64,000 nt of DNA from positions 286,461 to 350,460 of the forward strand of contig JACTAT010000225.1 in NCBI GenBank assembly GCA_014526335.1. Reading direction: 5' to 3'. The position numbers were made by a program, and so were the translations under genes. The first letter of the stretch is position 1; every line of letters begins with the position of its first letter. This DNA is from Chrysaora quinquecirrha (Eukaryota > Cnidaria > Scyphozoa > Semaeostomeae > Pelagiidae). Shown one piece after another: positions 22,697 through 36,179 of the stretch. The notes below the pieces were generated by a model. That model saw only the letters and a program-made list of their open reading frames with translations, had not been told where the DNA came from and searched no databases.

Positions 22697-23216
22697 ACAT
22701 TAAACGTTAGTTTAATACAATAGTGATAAACACTAACTCACACTAACATGAAGCAACTCTACAGATTGCATCAAGGAATCATTTATTGCAGAACGAACAC
22801 ATGCAGGTTTTATCTAAGAACCATGTTTTTATCAATCTTTTGAACTCTTTGTTATTTCAGGCTTCATGAACTTCAATAAGGCATCATTGGATAGACCTCT
22901 AGAAAGGTTTAACGAAAATAGTAATTACTAGAAATTGATAAGTCATCGCTGTAATGTTATACTACTCCTGAACTCACTTATTATTACATTGTATTGAGCG
23001 TTGTAAATTAGCATGGTAGTATTGACATGTAGCAAGTATGCAAGCTAATTTTTACATTGGTAAAGGACATAATGCGCTTGCAAAACATAATCTCAAGCTT
23101 CGAGTTACAAACCGTAACTAAATGATAAACAATAGGTTTCCAGGATATCTCTGATTTAGAAATATAATTTTCTAATGCCTCATCTCTTGATGAAAACTGT
23201 TCATTTTTGTAATGTA

Positions 23217-24744
23217 CACGTCTTTTTTTATAAGGAACCTTAATCTTGTTCTGAGCCTCAAGTTACTTATCTTGTTCAATCGTTTGAGCATTAAGTTCCT
23301 TAAAAGTTCCTAATTTTTTTAATTGCTCAAAAATCTTAAAATAGCTTTTCTTGGTTTCTTGTGTCATTAGCGAAAAAAGTTGCCTTCTTTTCCTCTGTTT
23401 TACCTGAAGACACTATTTGCTACAGTTGATATGTTAATGTTCTCACTGGCAGTACGAAATTTAAGAAAAAGAAGAATTTCTTATTGTTGCCAGGGGCGGA
23501 TCCAGACTGGTGCGACCGGTGCTCAAGCACCAGTCAGATTTTTATAGAATGACCATTAAAAAAATTATTTCCCTTTGATGTTGATAGCAGCTGATTTTCT
23601 CTGCTTGAAATGTTCTTTTCAAGCAAGAAAGCATTTATCATGCCTCTTTGATTCCTCTTTGTTGACATACAGTAATTGCCTAAATTTTCTTTTAATTCCA
23701 TCAACAAATCACTGTCTGTCTCACGCATAGAAATGTGGTCTCGCTATCAATGAGTAAATGACGTGTTTACTTTCAATGTAATCGGCAAAAATGCGGACCG
23801 CTTTTGCCAGAATGACAAGGAAAAACAGAATTGATTTGTACAGCGATACGTCATGGAAACCTTGAGCACCAGTGACCCGCATTTTCATAGTAGTAAAATG
23901 AACTTCCACTGGTGCTCAATGTCACTTCCACTGGTGCGGAGACAAATCAACCAATCAAAATGCAGGGCTCACTGGTGCTCAACGTCACTGGAAAATGCAA
24001 CGTCATTCTCTGCTCTCTCAGTGACATTGTGGAAGAAAATCCAACACAACAGTTGCCATCAACCTGTAGAAGTTGGTGATGGTGAATGTCTCACACAAGT
24101 TAAGTCGAAATCGTTTACAAGGAAGAAAGAAGAACTCGAATGATTATATTGGGAACTTAAGATTCAACTAGTAGTGTAAATAGGTAGAACAGTTCGTCTT
24201 CGTGTACATACAGAACGGACAGAAATTTTAGGTTAGGCCTAATTCAAACAGTAGATTTTGTTAGTTATGTTAAAGTTCTGATCATGTCAGGAAATGCTCT
24301 TGTCTGTGTCAGCCTTCTCAGGGAGCTTTAAAAACGCAAAATCTTCTGTTTGAATTAGGCCAAACCTAAGTTTTTCCGTTCTGCATGTGCAGGAAGACGA
24401 ACTGTAATAGCTATCTATTGAATTCCCAACAATAAACATTCGAGTTCTTCTTTCTTTCTCGAAACGATTTGTTTACTAGTCATTCATAAAATCCACAACT
24501 TTAATACCACGCCCCTCGACCACGCCCATTATACCCTACAAGCCACGCCCATCGGCCACACCCTTTTGTTTTTGAGCACCAGTCAGATTTAGGGCTGGAT
24601 CCGCCCCTGGTTGCTTAAATCTCTTTGCCGCCTATCGTTATTCCTTGATTTTTCCATGAATCTCAGCCTGACTAGTTCCTTATTTTCCAGGAAATTTTCA
24701 GCCTTAAGTTCTTTATAAAGTTGTTCCTTATAAAGAAAGAAGTG
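23217..24744. mobile_element. iterated-word MITE, AAGGAAC subfamily, split by a second transposon
   Basis: Left end CACGTCTTTTTTTATAAGGA after TA; right end TTATAAAGAAAGAAGTG. AGTTCCTTA words lie on both sides of the element inserted at 23491-24609. Confidence 0.65.
23491..24609. mobile_element. 1.1-kb DNA transposon, non-autonomous, nested
   Basis: Inverted ends CAGGGGCGGATCCAG and CTGGATCCGCCCCTG, with GTTGC duplicated at 23486-23490 and 24610-24614. GAGCACCAGT words repeat inside. A large imperfect inverted repeat lies at about 24100-24260 against 24335-24480. No transposase ORF. Confidence 0.75.
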
Positions 24745-26972
24745 AAATATCTTATCCTTTCAGTCCCTTATGAACTTCAGTTAGACATCATTTGATAGAT
24801 CTATAGAAATGTTTGATAAAATTGTAGCTAATTAGAAATTTAGTCTCCATTGTAACTTAACTGGAATTAAGTAAGCTAACATACAGTATTACATTGGTAA
24901 AGGTTCGGTTAAATTGGTATTGGAAATGAAAATGAATTTGGGTTACACGCTGTTCTTTGTCTTAAGTTTTCTGTCTAAATTTATAGTCACATCATCCTTT
25001 GTAGGCAAACATAGCTGCTACCATCTTTCATATTAATATACCATGGCATTTTTAAAGGAATTTTACTGATTGGGGCTACCCCTGGTGGATACTTATGGGG
25101 ATAATATGTAGACATACTGGACGTGCCGCTCATATGGATGGGTTTTTCAACTGAAATTCTCTACACATGGGTCTGATATTCTGCTTGATTCTGGTCGATG
25201 GGTTGGTATTTTAGGATACAGATAACATCATTCTACTGTACTGAACATCCTCCACTGTACTGACTATATTACTCCATTGCACTGAATATCCTCCAATACA
25301 TTGCATACCCTCCGCTGCAGCTACTGCACAGACATTACCTGGGGTGTATACGGCCAAGATGATAGGTTGATTTGACTATTATTTCATAAAAACCACAGCG
25401 ATATCAGAAAAATTTAAAACACGAGGAAACGTTTCGCATGTCAATCAGGATTATTGAAAAGATGATTTCTTGTTCTGGAGGTATTAATGGTTTCAGTGCA
25501 GATGAAGTTACATAGAAGTTTTAAGTCACGAGGCGAGAGTTAATAAGATGGAATGTTAGAGTAATCCCCGGTTGATCATGTGATAGGCATAAATCTGTTC
25601 AAAGAACTTCCTCCATTTACTGCTGAGTGCTATCTTCCTTCCGCGCTCAGACAACCATTTGCTACCGTTCCTTTGCTCAGCCTTTTTCACACTTAACAAT
25701 TGCGTAGTATAAATTATTATAAAAAAAATAAGTTGGTAGTCTGCATAGTTAAATATGTCAGAGTCCTCGATATTTAGAATAAGGATTGTTTAAAAATGTA
25801 TACGCTTTCCTTTATAAAGAACGAACCTGCATGTAGAAGACCTGAAAATGTAAAGAACTTATACTACTAAAGAGAAAATAACTAAGGAACTTTTCAATGT
25901 TGAATTTTTTTATCACTGCAAACAACGAAGAATTAGAAAGCCGGTTCCATTCTTTTGCATGCCAAAACCCAGAAATTGTATGTTTCGCATGTATCAAATG
26001 TTTCCTCGACTAGTCCCGAGCTTTGCTTACAAGCAAGTGTCTGTATAAAAGTCATAACACTGAAAGTGCAGTTGAGGAGCTTAAGAAACTTTTGGAACTT
26101 CAATTGACTCAAAAGTGGGCCAAAAATAAGGAACTTTAAGAACTAGGCCTTGTGCAATGTTCTTTTTTCAAAAAAGTGTGTATTGAAGAAGATTAGAGCC
26201 TTGTGGAACATGGATTTTTCAACGAGCTCAAAGAACCATTGCTATAATTTTTTTGTTGTCTGTTTGACAAGTCATAATTTCCAAGGCGTTAACGCCTCAT
26301 AGTTCGGCTTAGAAGCGTCTTTCTTGACACTCACAAGGTCCTGTGTTTTTATCAAAAGCCAAAAAACAGCCCAAGCAACTGTCTGAATTAAAAATTATGC
26401 TATACCGACTCCTAATATCAGAACATCCTTTCGGCGACGCGGCATGGTTTGCTTTGTTCCATGCCGTTATCCGTTTGGCTACCGATCCTAAGATCAGAGG
26501 TTAATTTTTTCATATTTGAAAACTGACCAAAGAATATCATTCTTCGGCGGTTCGAGCTTGAAGTTTTAGGAATGTTTCCTGAGATTATTTTAGTCCCACT
26601 AGTCCCTGGACGTAACTTTGTTTTTTCAAGGTGCCGAACTTTCTGCCTCAAGCAGAGTTCACAAATGTACAAAAAAAGTAATAAAAACTGCCCTTCGCGT
26701 AAAAATACCTTCCATTTAACGTTTCAGTGCAACTACAAAGAGAAACGACATGACATTAAGAGCACAAAGATTATCAACGGTTTTTTTGAAAATTGTTGGC
26801 AACCTGCAAGCATGTAGATATCGTTATTCGGTGTTTTTCACATTTTTCAACTATTCTGGATTGAAAAATATTAATTTACAAGGATTAAAAATGAAATAGC
26901 TGTGAAAGGAGAGAGGACGATGCCGAAACCAAGGAAGTTTTCAGCTGTCAATCTTGCAAGATGTGTCGCCCA
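24745..26972. other. intergenic, no gene seen
   Basis: AT-rich; contains a degenerate CCTCCA stretch and one degraded AAGGAAC-family MITE. The last part probably includes the promoter of copper monooxygenase-like copy 1. Confidence 0.5.
25801..26180 (+). mobile_element. iterated-word MITE, AAGGAAC subfamily (degraded)
   Basis: Same interior as 28096-28511 (AAGGAAC, GAACTAGGCC); the left end is eroded, and the right end AAAAAAGTGTG is followed by TA. Confidence 0.7.
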
Positions 26973-26981
26973 TATATTTTA
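26973..26981 (+). promoter_or_regulatory. possible TATA box of copper monooxygenase-like copy 1
   Basis: TATATTTTA lies 75 nt before the ATG at 27056. No ATG falls between the predicted start site (about 27005) and that codon, which supports 27056 over the upstream in-frame Met codons. Confidence 0.4.
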
Positions 26982-28095
26982 TGAGAGTTCTAACCAAATT
27001 ACATTGCAAAGTTATTTGGCTGGTGAAGGACATAGGTTTGCTAGGCAATAGGAAAATGATTTCTCCAACAATTTTTTACTTGTTTCTGAGTATTTTTGTA
27101 GCAAGCGTCTATCACGTGAATGGAACTGGTGAATTTAACCTAACAACTACGGTAAGTAACTCAAAAAAAAATAAAATTATATTTGTCATCATTTTTTAAC
27201 CAACAATAATTGTGATACTTTTTAATTTGTGACGTAATTTGCCGTATTTGTCATATTTTCTAATTATGAACACTCCTTGTCATCTTCTTTCAATCTTCTC
27301 ATTTTAGATTTCAAAGCCTGCATCGGGCGATTCCTGGTGCAAAGCTTTCAAGATTTCCAGTTTGGAACCAAGGGAGCGACACATTGTTCAAGTTTGTTGA
27401 ATTTAGTCTTTTTTCTAAAACGATGCTTAAATCACAAGTAAAAATATGACAGCATCAAAAATTGCTAATATTTTCTAATTTTGACTGAACAAAATTAAAT
27501 GTTATTTCACTGAAAGGCAATCCTTTCAATAGAAAAGAAGCCATTGCCAACGACTCAGTGAAATCATGGTTCTGACCTAACTATCATTCTAAGAATCTTC
27601 CATTCTTGGTAATTATACAAAGTTCATCAAGGACCACCCGTTTTAATGAAATATCGAGTTCCATCACGTTTGCTACATGCTTATCTTTCTGTTGAGATTG
27701 CTTCTCATTCATATTGAAACATAATGTTTATCAGCTTATATCATTATCTTTAGCATTCGATAATTGTAAAAAATTCGGCAGTTATATGGCAATACCATGA
27801 CAATTAGATTTTTGTTTCAGATTGATCCAGTCATTGCCGTACAGGATGAAGCAAAAGTGCACCATATTGCCCTTTTCGCTTGCTCGGGCGATTTCAAAGA
27901 TGTTAACTTAGATTCTGTTTACCCTTGCTACGACGCAGACAAAACTCCAATGTCGTTCAAAAAATGTGCAGCGAGAAGTGTCATTTTTCTATGGGGAAAA
28001 GGTATCAAGGTTAGTGGAATAGTGTTGTGGTGTAATAGCTAATAGAACAACTTGACAACATGTTGACAACTTTCTTTAGTAGCCCTGATATGATA

Positions 28096-28511
28096 CACGC
28101 TTTTTTTATAAAGAACCACTTTATAAGGAACCTACATGCAGAAAGCCCGAAAGTTTAAAGAACTTATACTACTAAAGAGAAAAATCATTAAGGAAATTTT
28201 CGATGTTGAATGCTTTTATTGCTGTAAATAATCAAGAATTATAAAGCCGGTTCCATTCATTTGCAGTCGAACGAAAACCACATAAATTGTACATTAAGAA
28301 CGTATCAAATATTTCCTTGAGTAGTCTCGAGCTTTGCTCACATGGGGCTCGCATGCAAGTGTCTCTCTTTTATTGTTAAGACCACTGTAGGTACAGTTAA
28401 AATTAAGGAACTATTAAGGAACTTTTTGAACTACAATTGCCTCAAAAGAGGTCCAAAAATAAGGAACTTTAAGAACTAGGCCTTGAGGTAGGTTCCTTAT
28501 AAAAAAGCGTG
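28096..28511 (+). mobile_element. iterated-word MITE, AAGGAAC subfamily (best preserved)
   Basis: 416 bp with TA on both sides; ends CACGCTTTTTTTATAAAGAA and CTTATAAAAAAGCGTG. Interior words AAGGAAC and GAACTA recur. Starts 86 bp after exon 3 of copper monooxygenase-like copy 1. Confidence 0.85.
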
Positions 28512-29093
28512 TAATCCAAGTAGTTTTAAACACCATTTCAAGCAGGTATCATAGAGCAACTTTTTGACTCAGCGCTCCGAGATCGAGATGCTGATGCCTA
28601 AGGTGATCAAGTTTGGGATGTTTCATCTCGTGACCGATTTGTATTTTGTGATGATGATGCTTTGCGAGCTTCCAATCACACTTTGTGCTCCAGTCGACGT
28701 ATCACATGACTGATGTTTGCTCGCACTCTCTTTCAGGAAAATACTATTGAATAAGTTCAATGATTTTCCTACGATTTTACATGCGCTATAGTTGTATATT
28801 AGACTGATTATTTGAGTTATTGCTCATGAGACCGAGGCTAGCACTAAAAGGAGATTGCTCAAACTAGTTTGAGCGTACAGCAATTCAATTCAATGGCGAA
28901 ACTACGACTCGGGTAATCGTATTGTATATTAAATTTTCATTCTTCCATGAGTCATTTGAAGGTCTCTTGCAATGACGTGCGGTATGAACTGGCGGTAATG
29001 GCGGTATTTTCCTGCCCTTATATGCTCGTCAGATGGGATATTTCTGGTTCATTCAACCTAGACATGAAACATTGCGAGCGCAATGATTGTTTA

Positions 29094-29458
29094 CAAGTTT
29101 TTTTTCATAAGAACAAAGTATATAAGAACATAAGGCTTCAGAGGCTGAAAAGTTAAGAACATGCTAAGACCATAACAAGGCTTTGTGAAGCTAGAAACAA
29201 ATTAGAATTTACTATCTTAAGTGGCGCTATCCTGTTATACACTCAAGAAAACAAATTAACTATCAAGCATTGTGACAATATGAAATTTTTACATGTGCGT
29301 CCCTTTTAGTAGAAATTATCACCTAATTTGAAAAACAACAGCTTTTGAAAAAGCAAGAAAATTAAGACCATGTTAAGAACATTTTAAGCCTTCAAATCGG
29401 AAAAAAAAGAACATTGCATGGCTTTCTTCAATTTCAATGCTCTTATAAAAAAAACGTG
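29094..29458 (+). mobile_element. iterated-word MITE, AAGAAC subfamily
   Basis: Closely matches 13776-14104 and 37776-38121 (AACAAAGTATATAAGAACAT near the left end). The right end AAAAAAAACGTG is followed by CA. Confidence 0.8.
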
Positions 29459-29852
29459 CAATTGTAAAGGTAGTATGTTCTATTTCTTCGCTTGAGCAGT
29501 ATCGTATTGAAATATTTGAGCATGTTTTAGTACTGGAGGACAATCAAAAATATGATTTTAACTCACACTTTGGAAATCAGTTAGAGGCACTGATCTTAAG
29601 CACTGATCAATTATAAGGCTATTCGAGAAAAAAACTTAAGCTTCACTTTCAAAATGACTTATTCTGCATGTGTGGTTGGTTTGGTTTGAAGTGAAAAAGC
29701 ATACTGGATATTCCAAGGGCAAAGATGAGATTTAAAGACTGTCATTGGGTTTTGATGAAACTTCCAAAACTGGTTACGTAACTCACTGTTAAAATTTTCG
29801 TATAGCATTTTTGGATTTCTGTGTTCTGGTGCCTTCCTTAATGTTCACGATG

Positions 29853-29925
29853 CACGCTTTTTATTATAAAGAACCTAGCTCAAGGCCTAGTTCTTAAAGT
29901 TCCTTATTCTTTGAATGTCTGTTTC
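29853..29925 (-). mobile_element. iterated-word MITE end fragment, AAGGAAC subfamily
   Basis: Only one terminus (CACGCTTTTTATTATAAAGA) and the adjacent AGTTCCTT words remain; truncated. Confidence 0.6.
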
Positions 29926-30644
29926 ATTTGCCAGTCTTGAAAGATGATAGAGCGAACGCCAATATTATTGTATCTAACTTCATAGAAAATCACGGATACA
30001 AAAGTGTTCATCACTGTAAGATTTTGCAGAGAAAGATGAATTTTCACTAAAATGAAAATGATACGTTAACACCAATGTGATGAATAACAAACTGACGTGA
30101 CGTGTTGTGTTTTATTAAACTACCATGGTGCGTCCATTTGATATTTGTAATAATTCTTGTTCTCTTTAATGTTTTATCTTTATTATTTACTCTTTCTTCT
30201 TTTGCTTAATCCGTAGAGTTTCAAGTTTCCGGATCATGTTGGCTACCCTATTGGATGTAGCACATGCACAAAATATGTCCTGCTCGAGACCTACTTTGAA
30301 GGAAAGATGAGCGGAAGTATGAAATTTTTACATTATCTTTCTTACCATTTTGACCTTGAAAATCATTAATGCTTTAACCCAATTGCATGCGATTTTTTAC
30401 TCTTCCCTACCTAGGACCACATTACTAAGGTTCTGTCACGACATGTCTGCAATGTGAGTTTAGATCATAGCAAGTTATATCCATGAGCCAATATATAAAC
30501 ATAGGATACCGTGCTGCAAAATGCCGTGATTGATTAAAGAGTGAACCACTTTTTCGTGTAAGGAACAGGTCCATTTTGATATTGCTCAGTATTCAAAACA
30601 GTCAACAAGAAGGTAGAAATACGCAGAAACTTTGAGCACAATAA

Positions 30645-30869
30645 CCCACCAAAAGCTCTAAATTATTCACCACAGTGAGCAAAAACTACCACCACAACAA
30701 GCATAGCAACCCACCACATCAAGCATAATAACCCACCACAGCAGTGATTATCCACCACAGTGCGCAGAAACTACCACCACAGTACGCAAAAAACACCACC
30801 ACAGTACGCAAAAGTACCACCACAGTAGTGATTATCCACCACAGCAGTGATTATAGATTCGCTAGCGTG
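30645..30869. mobile_element. fold-back element with CCACCACAGTA repeats, truncated
   Basis: Right arm ends GATTCGCTAGCGTG as in 43689-44104; no left terminus. Flanked by a direct repeat (TCCATTTTGATATTGCTC and CAGTCAACAAGAAGGT) at about 30568-30612 and 30878-30927. Also in intron 4, of the paralogous gene. Confidence 0.7.
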
Positions 30870-32959
30870 TGCAATGTACATGTCCATTTTGATATTGCTC
30901 GGCGTTAAAAACAGTCAACAAGAAGGTTTATACTCGCACAAGATATATTGGGCAGCATATCAAACAAAAGTTCTTAGCAAAACTGTAAACAAGTCCCGGT
31001 TGATTTAGTTACGGATAGGGACGTGCCGCCCAAGGAAAAATGCATACACATATTTATACCACATTCCTGAAAACTTATACCATAAGTTATGCCAAAACCT
31101 CAACTCCTACACTTAAGTATAATATGTCAGCTCGATTCAAACTTCACCAAGAAAAGTGAAAACAAATGAAATAAAACTTTGTTTAAAGTTTATACCTATC
31201 ATCGAGAAATCAATTTCATTTATCAATTTTCAGAAAATGGCGCGTGTTTATACCAAGATCATGAAAAACGATATTCTTTTGAACGGCATGTCCCAAATAC
31301 CAAAAATACATCAAGTAGCCCCCCGGAAAGCAAGTGTACAAGGCTCTTAAGTTGTCCGGTTTCTCGCTCTATTTTCTTTTCAGTTAACAATTATTCTGTT
31401 CAATGAACAATAATTTGCAATTTTCGATAAAGCCGTGTACATATGCAGCTGTATAGTTGTCTGAATGTAGCATTTGTTTTTTTTTCCAGATGCAACTACT
31501 ACAGGGTTTAGAATGCATCATGATGTTCCTAGAAAGTATCCTGCAGATGTATTGACAACGGGGAGTAGAATCAGTGGGAGCATGATTATCCCTCCTGGTC
31601 AGCAAAAATGGATTTCCTCAGCATATTGCACTAAAGATTGCACTGCAGTGAGTTAGTTTGTTATAGTACAAAAACTACTGAAGGCCAACAGTTCTTCTGT
31701 TCTTCTGTAATCTGGTAAGAGTGTATTTCCAAAAGAAGGCTGAAACTTGATAAAGGTTGAATGATCCAAATGCAGTCTTTCGGTTTTTCTCAAGCTTCTC
31801 CTTCAAAGGAAGGCTGAAAATGCTACTCCAAATGCTTTACTTACGTAAGACTGTCAAAAGCTAAAAACTTGGTTAAACTAAAGGTAACGGCGAAAACTTG
31901 CATGTGATCTTTTAAGACTGAAATTCCTTTTTTGACATTCTAAGGGAATTGAATTCAAGTTTGACCTTTAGTTCACTTAAAATTGCCGACAAGCACTGAT
32001 TGCAGTTGTAACGTGTTGCAGCACTGATTGAAGTTGCAACTGCTGGCAGTTGCAATGTGTTGCATGTCCTTTCGAATGTCCAGAAATTGAGACATGAATT
32101 TCGATAATGAGTTTTGCCTGAAAGTTGCGTAGTACTCGAGTAAATGGAAAGCACTTACACCTTAAGACATCGGATGCAAACGCGGGGTACAAATATTGCG
32201 AAAGCCCGGGTAGGGGATGGAATAAAGGATCTTCAACCAGACTTGGAGTAAATCATCTTGCTTTCATGGGTTTCATTGTTCGACTAACTTCATTGCAACA
32301 TTGCTGCAAACCCATGAAGTTCTAAAATGTTTAATGAAACGATTTTTTTATTCTTTGAAAAACCTATCAATAACAAAACAAATGAGAAGAGCATACTGAC
32401 ATATGAGACAAGGAACAATCAGTTTAGACTACATTGGCCAAAATTGGGAGATGTTATCTCTTTCCCGTCGATGTGAGGTTGAGCCTTAAGATAATAGAGA
32501 GAAGGTCAATAATGTGCAAGATATTTTCTCGGTTGCTAAAAACAGCTGACATTTTCGTGGATATATTTTGCAATTTAAAGTTGCCAATCAATGTATTAAC
32601 TTTATCTGGGTATGTCGACTTTTATGGAAAATTAACAATTATTTTCTGGCCAGTATTTGTATCCTGTTGCAGAATGACTTATCTAAATTGACAGAAAGAG
32701 CGCAACAATTGCAATAGAACAAAATTTTTGCATGTCATTTTGCATGTATCTTTGACATGTTTTTAAAGCACAAATTAACGGATTGCAACTGTAGGTTATG
32801 TAAAACATATATACCACAGGTTGGGTATCTAACATGATCTGGACATTATTTTTCCTTTTTATATTGTAGATATTTGTAGAATTCTAAATTAATACGTATT
32901 TTTTTAGTTAGTAGGCCTTCATTAGCTTAATCAGCTATTTTATTGTAAATAAGCCTGCT

Positions 32960-32998
32960 TTAAATAAATTGATGATGATGATAATGATGATGATTTAA
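32960..32998 (+). repeat. GATGAT run, possible LINE 3' tail
   Basis: AATAAATTGATGATGATGAT-type end, as at the 3' end of some CR1-like LINEs. No ORF is attached. Confidence 0.35.
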
Positions 32999-33994
32999 GT
33001 CTAGGCGTTCAGTTCATGATCTTCATGACAATTTTTTTTTTAGAAAATCAAACATAAATCAGCTATCAATGGAAATGAAATAAAATTGTTTGCTTGGCTG
33101 CCACATGCTCATATTGGTGTGAAAGAAATATGGACGCAAAAGGTTGGAAGCGAGAGAGAGATAAGAGAGGTTGCGAAGGTTGACACCTATGACGAAAATA
33201 ACCAGGTTTGTTTGAGAATTGAATTTGATATACTGTCGAACCTCCAATACCGACCACCTCTCTATAACGGCCAAAAATCTGCAGTCCCAAACGCTTTCCC
33301 ATAGTATTGTCCAACTTCCGACTAGCGGTAACCTCATAATAACGGCCACTTGGCCTGGGATTTAACTTCTAAAACTTCTGTTGCCAAACATAGGATAAAG
33401 TTCGAATCTGGCAAAATGATGTTGTATCTCTCGGCCAGATGCCATAACATTGTCGTACCAACAATTAGCGTTCGACAAAGGCCACATCTAGTGCTCATTC
33501 TCGATATTCTCAATGCAGAAATAGGTCAAAACTTGAAACTGACAGCAGTAAATGGAAAGTTGTCGGTAATGGATGCAATGAAAACAATGCTAGTAGCTTC
33601 AGCATCACTCAATAGTTGGATTTTGTATGCAGGCAAATTTCGCACGAGAGTTATTGCATGGTTGCCGACCTGCCAAGAACCAGGGGCGCCAGTCTTAGCC
33701 CAATTTTTACGCAATGCATTGAACAGGCATCAGAAAATACCGCAAAAAATTCTTTAACATGCAAAAATTCTTAAACAAGGCAGCAATTTTAGCAATCAAG
33801 AACTATTACGTACCTTTTTTCTTTGCCATTTTGTCGCCTACAATATAACAGATGAATAACTAACATGAGACATTTCTTCCACAGCATGTATATACTTTCA
33901 AGAAAGAAGTTTCTTTTAAAGCAGTAAGTTAATTGCCAATAATTTGTACCATAAATATGAAACAATACCACTGGTTACTTGGACTCTTCAATTA

Positions 33995-34320
33995 GTTCTA
34001 TTAGGCTTGATGTTCCTACTTTTTTGATAATTTGAGGCTCGAGTGTTGTTCTTCTTGGTGTTCTTATTTCAATATTGATTTTTCTACAACTACACACAAA
34101 AAATTGCTTCTACAAACAATAAGTAACAGTTTGGCATATCTTCTATATACTTTTATTAAGGAATTACGTAGTTCATTTTTGTTAACATGGGATGAAATTT
34201 TTAAAACACATTTTCTGGTTTCTTATTGTTCTGGACAAGTTCTTATGTTCTTCTGAATTTTTTGGCAAATCTATCCTCAATGTTCTCATAAAGTGTGTTC
34301 TTATAAAGAAAATTTTTAAG
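33995..34320 (-). mobile_element. iterated-word MITE fragment, AAGAAC subfamily
   Basis: Related to 16240-16400 and, inverted, to 48382-48755. Lies in intron 6 of copper monooxygenase-like copy 1. Confidence 0.55.
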
Positions 34321-35377
34321 AAAGGGAAAAACGAGGTAAGGTAGGGCAATCTTGCAAATCCACAGGTATGTAAAAAAAGTTATTTTAAAAAAGGAGTGTA
34401 ATTACTTTGTAAATTAAAATATTCCTTCGGGTAATTGCTAAAAATTTTCCTTGCAGGGAGATGAATTAATAACTTATTGCCGATACGATACAAGTAGCAA
34501 TAGAGAAGCACTTGTTGTGAGTATATACTCAATCACGCAATAATTGTGACCATCTTTCAGATAGTTGAGTAAAGTCTGCAATACTTACGTGGTTATAAGG
34601 ACATCGCAAATATAGAAGCTTGTCTTGATATCATAATACAGGAACATTGCCCCAAGAGAAGATGGATATCGTTTTCACTGATTTCCAGCCATTAATTATT
34701 CCTATACTGTCAAGAGCGCTTAGAGTTTCTTTTCGTCACTTAAAAAACAAGTGAATCCCGAAGTGAATGGCTGGGGAATAGCTATTCCCTTTTTTTCCAG
34801 CCAACGATTTATTACCTTAATGAGAGCATGCGAGAGTACATATTTATGATAGTAACGAAATGCCTTTATACATACGAATATTTTAAGGACCTGGCCTTGT
34901 ATACGATTCGATGTAATTCTTTTCTTGTATCAAAGCATACCCTTCTTCACTATGATAGCTAGTACTGTATCACAAATAAAACAACAAAACTTCACGCGAG
35001 TATTCGAGTAGAAAACACGGCACTACTCTTTAATAAATTAATCAGCGAAATATCCATGCTTAAAATACATTTATTTCATTTTTTCATCGTTTGTGTCTTT
35101 CTTTTGAAGATCCTCCTTCGATTGTTTTCCCATTCGATATTTTTTCCATTTCTCTTAGGGTGGACCACGTGAGCATCAAGCAGTTTGTTTAGGATTTTTC
35201 ATGTTCTATCCTCGAATCAATTTTAGCAGCTGTATTTCGCAAGATTTTCCAGTGTTTAAAATTTTCTATGAAGTATGCAAAACCAGTGAAGGACATTGGG
35301 TATGTTCGTACTTTGTTGTCATTAATCATTTTGACCAAAATTTTTAGCTGTAATGACATGTAAGAAATGCTGGAATA

Positions 35378-35749
35378 CACGCATTTTTTATAAGGAATTT
35401 CGGCTCAGGCTCAGTACTGAAAATTCCTTAACTGATTGCCTTGTGTACTCAATATCCCTTAGCAGTTCCTTAACTTTTTACATTGTGATTCTTCAAAATA
35501 ACCGATGGTCAAGGAAATATAGGTCATTAGGTGTCAGAAGACGAATAAAAATGAATACTGATTGACAAGCATGGACGACAAGTATTGCTTGCTCTGCTGA
35601 TGCAAAATTTCATCTTTTTTAATAGAGATGTTAAATTAAAGAAAAGTCTAATTCCTTGGTAGTCTCCGATCAAGTACTAGAAATTCCTTAAGTTTTTGCC
35701 TATCCGAGTACTACCTTCCTTGTAAAGCACTTCCTTATAAAAATGCGCG
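35378..35749 (+). mobile_element. iterated-word MITE, AAGGAATT subfamily
   Basis: TA flanks; starts CACGCATTTTTTATAAGGAA and ends TTATAAAAATGCGCG. The interior word is AATTCCTTA, matching AAGGAATT beside its own terminus. Lies just after exon 8 of copper monooxygenase-like copy 1. Confidence 0.75.
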
Positions 35750-36179
35750 TACTGTATTAAAGAGTCAACTATTTTTGACACACGCAGTGGCTTTATGTGC
35801 AATGTAGTGTATAGTATATCATCTTACATATCTTTAGTAGTGATCCAACCTAAGCTACCATATATTAAGTATAATTCAAAGAATAGTTCGAACACTATTG
35901 TCTATTAGTTCTTTGAACTGCTCGTGGCTTGGCTTTATATTTCCGAATTCAAGTCAGTAAGCCAAAACTTTTATCAGTCGTTTCACTTTTGGCTTTCTTG
36001 CCTCCTGAAGGTAACCCAGAACTTAGAAGGGACTTCAAAAATAATAACATTAGCCCATACTGTTTTGTGACCTTCAACAGAAGTCGATGCACATGCAAAC
36101 CCACATCACTTCATTGTAACTTCTGTTCCTTTGTACGGGACATATAGTAACAAGCTCTCAGGCTGGCGGCCTAGAAAAG

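Noticed and set aside
22097..22723. Long Asn-Cys or Gln-Leu repeat ORFs on both strands
   Set aside because: They are translations of the TTGTAA microsatellite with no splice or domain context.
26418..26817. Overlapping ORFs on both strands upstream of copper copy 1
   Set aside because: Short, no motif, and no matching sequence upstream of copy 2.
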